Shown here piece after piece: positions 4,713-5,980 of a stretch of DNA of 5,980 bases. The translations under genes were made by a program, and so were the position numbers. This DNA comes from Alphaproteobacteria bacterium (GTDB lineage Bacteria > Pseudomonadota > Alphaproteobacteria > Micavibrionales > Micavibrionaceae): contig JAGLKL010000088.1 in assembly GCA_023141075.1 (NCBI GenBank), positions 1-5,980 on the forward strand, in the 5' to 3' direction. The notes under the pieces were generated by a model. It ran no database searches. It saw only the letters and a program-made list of their open reading frames with translations, and was not told where the DNA came from. Positions within the stretch are counted from its first letter, which is position 1; the number at the start of each line of letters is the position of its first letter.

Positions 4713-5980
4713 ATGAACAATATAGTTATTGACCCCAAAACCAAGAAAATAAAACGAGTGCTTATCTCGGTTTCCGATAAATTCGGCGTTGAAGATTTTG
4801 CCCGCAAACTCAGTGAATTCGGCATAGAAATCATTTCTACCGGCGGCACAGCGAAAACTTTGATGAAAGCAGGAATTGAAGTGAAAGATGTGTCGGAGCA
4901 CACAGGCTTCCCGGAAATTATGGAAGGACGGGTTAAAACCCTGCATCCGAAAATACATGGCGGTATCTTGGGAAAACATAACAACGAAGACCATATTACG
5001 GCGATGAAGGATCACAATATCGTCCCGATTGATATGGTGGTGGTCAATCTTTATCCCTTTGTTAAGACCATGCAAGGCGGGAAAACTTACGACGAATGTA
5101 TTGAGAATATTGACATTGGCGGGCCGGCCATGATTCGCGCTGCTGCCAAAAACCATGCACATGTGGCCGTGGTTACCGACCCGCAGAATTACGAAAAAGT
5201 TCTTGAGGAAATGGAAGAAAATGATGGTGCACTAACCTATAAGACGCGCCAGATTCTTGCGCTAACGGCATTTTCGCTGACCGCGACATACGATTCTTCT
5301 ATCTCAAGCTGGTTTGCCACACAAAATGATAATGCTGCACCACAACATATCAGCTTTTCCGGAACATTGAAGCAAAATTTACGATATGGAGAAAACCCGC
5401 ATCAAAATGCGGCATTGTATCTTAGTGACGATCCTGTAGAGCGTCCGGGGGCAGCCTTGGCTACGCAACGTCAAGGTAAAGATCTATCTTATAATAATCT
5501 GGCTGACACAGACGCGGCTTTTGAGCTTGTATCCGAGTTTGATGATCCGGCAGTGGCCATTATAAAGCATGCTAATCCATGCGGCGTTGCGATTGGCGAC
5601 AATGTTCTTGATGCCTATAGTCGTGCCCTACTTTGCGATCAGGAAAGTGCTTTTGGTGGGATTATAGCGCTTAACCGCCCTCTTACAGGCGAGCTTGCTT
5701 CGACTATCGTAAAACGTTTTGTTGAGGTTATTATTGCCCCGTCAATTGAGGAAGATGCATTTGATGCTTTGCAGCGCAAAAGCAACATCCGTGTACTTGA
5801 AACAGGCAGCATGCCCGAGCGCGGCTGCAAAATGCGCTCTTTTAAGCGCATTGCCGGAGGGCTATTGGTTCAGGATGCCGATAACCTGCTTCTGGATGAA
5901 GAAAATTTGCGCACGGTTACTGACCGCGAGCCTACAGGCAAAGAAATGGAAGACTTGATTTTTGCCTTTACGGTGGCCAA
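4713..5980 (+). CDS. purH: PurH bifunctional AICAR formyltransferase/IMP cyclohydrolase (3' end missing)
   Basis: The open frame runs from ATG at 4713 off the window edge, giving 422 codons of an expected 510-530. PurH carries out the last two steps of IMP synthesis: formylation of AICAR with 10-formyl-tetrahydrofolate, then ring closure. Residues about 13-150 are the MGS-like IMP cyclohydrolase domain (VLISVSDKFG, STGGTAKTL at 42-50, EGRVKTLHPKIHGGIL at 71-86, VVNLYPF, DIGGPAMIRAAAKN). From about 200 the formyltransferase domain shows RYGENPHQ (224-231), KDLSYNNLADTDAA, the catalytic K285-H286 in IKHANPCG, and ESAFGGIIALNRPL. The visible end reads FAFTVA, just before where the family usually has a conserved KxVKSNAI-like stretch. 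An SD-like AAGGA at 4695-4699 lies 13 bases upstream, slightly far. The gene begins 46 bases after cheR with no visible terminator, so read-through is possible, but there is no functional link to chemotaxis. Confidence 0.97.
   Translation, partial: MNNIVIDPKTKKIKRVLISVSDKFGVEDFARKLSEFGIEIISTGGTAKTLMKAGIEVKDVSEHTGFPEIMEGRVKTLHPKIHGGILGKHNNEDHITAMKDHNIVPIDMVVVNLYPFVKTMQGGKTYDECIENIDIGGPAMIRAAAKNHAHVAVVTDPQNYEKVLEEMEENDGALTYKTRQILALTAFSLTATYDSSISSWFATQNDNAAPQHISFSGTLKQNLRYGENPHQNAALYLSDDPVERPGAALATQRQGKDLSYNNLADTDAAFELVSEFDDPAVAIIKHANPCGVAIGDNVLDAYSRALLCDQESAFGGIIALNRPLTGELASTIVKRFVEVIIAPSIEEDAFDALQRKSNIRVLETGSMPERGCKMRSFKRIAGGLLVQDADNLLLDEENLRTVTDREPTGKEMEDLIFAFTVA

Noticed and set aside
4676..4732. 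18-codon ORF from ATG at 4676 overlapping the purH start
   Set aside because: It is out of frame with purH, has no good SD for its first ATG and shows no distinguishing feature. It probably reflects chance.
4704..5162. 152-codon minus-strand ORF opposite purH (and a second at 4604-4984)
   Set aside because: Both are antisense to the conserved cyclohydrolase domain, have irregular composition and resemble no family that I recognise. They are shadows.
1..5980. CRISPR arrays, tRNA or rRNA genes, insertion sequences, defence or mobile genes
   Set aside because: I looked for repeat-spacer arrays, tRNA-like or rRNA segments, transposase motifs and terminal inverted repeats and saw none. The window is almost fully explained by chemotaxis genes and purH.

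Overview
This window holds most of a bacterial chemotaxis gene cluster, all on the + strand, followed by the start of a purine biosynthesis gene. The order is cheA (3' part) - cheW - cheY - cheB - cheR - purH (5' part). The CheA is a hybrid kinase that carries a second CheW-like domain and a C-terminal receiver (REC) domain. This architecture, with the order A-W-Y-B-R, is what I know from the F5-type chemotaxis systems of Alphaproteobacteria such as Azospirillum Che1 and the Rhodospirillum centenum major operon. CheY (FCTTEN segment) and CheR (CAAAASGQEPYS SAM loop) also fit that class. The base composition looks moderate to AT-leaning, so I infer a lower-GC alphaproteobacterium. The species cannot be named from the sequence alone.

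Layout: 2-1213 is the C-terminal part of CheA (end of P5, second CheW-like domain, REC). 1300-1773 is CheW. 1774-1957 is a gap with a possible promoter and a clean dyad. 1958-2332 is CheY. 2333-2492 is a gap with a tiny ORF behind the best Shine-Dalgarno (SD) sequence of the window and the first copy of a palindromic repeat. 2493-3602 is CheB. 3603-3811 is a gap ending in the second copy of the repeat. 3812-4666 is CheR. 4713 to the window end is PurH, cut off by the edge.

How the genes work together: CheW couples CheA to chemoreceptors. CheA autophosphorylates and passes phosphate to CheY (motor or motility output), to CheB (receptor demethylation and deamidation) and possibly to its own REC domain, which could act as a phosphate sink or feedback element. 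CheR methylates receptors in opposition to CheB. No receptor gene, phosphatase gene or cheD is visible. PurH is a housekeeping enzyme and probably just a neighbour.

The protein-coding content is familiar, and I do not see an undescribed gene system. The points worth a second look lie between the genes: an identical 17-base palindromic element in front of both adaptation genes (cheB and cheR), a 21-codon ORF whose stop lies inside one of those elements, and a dyad-rich leader in front of cheY. The gaps inside the cluster are also long for a chemotaxis operon.
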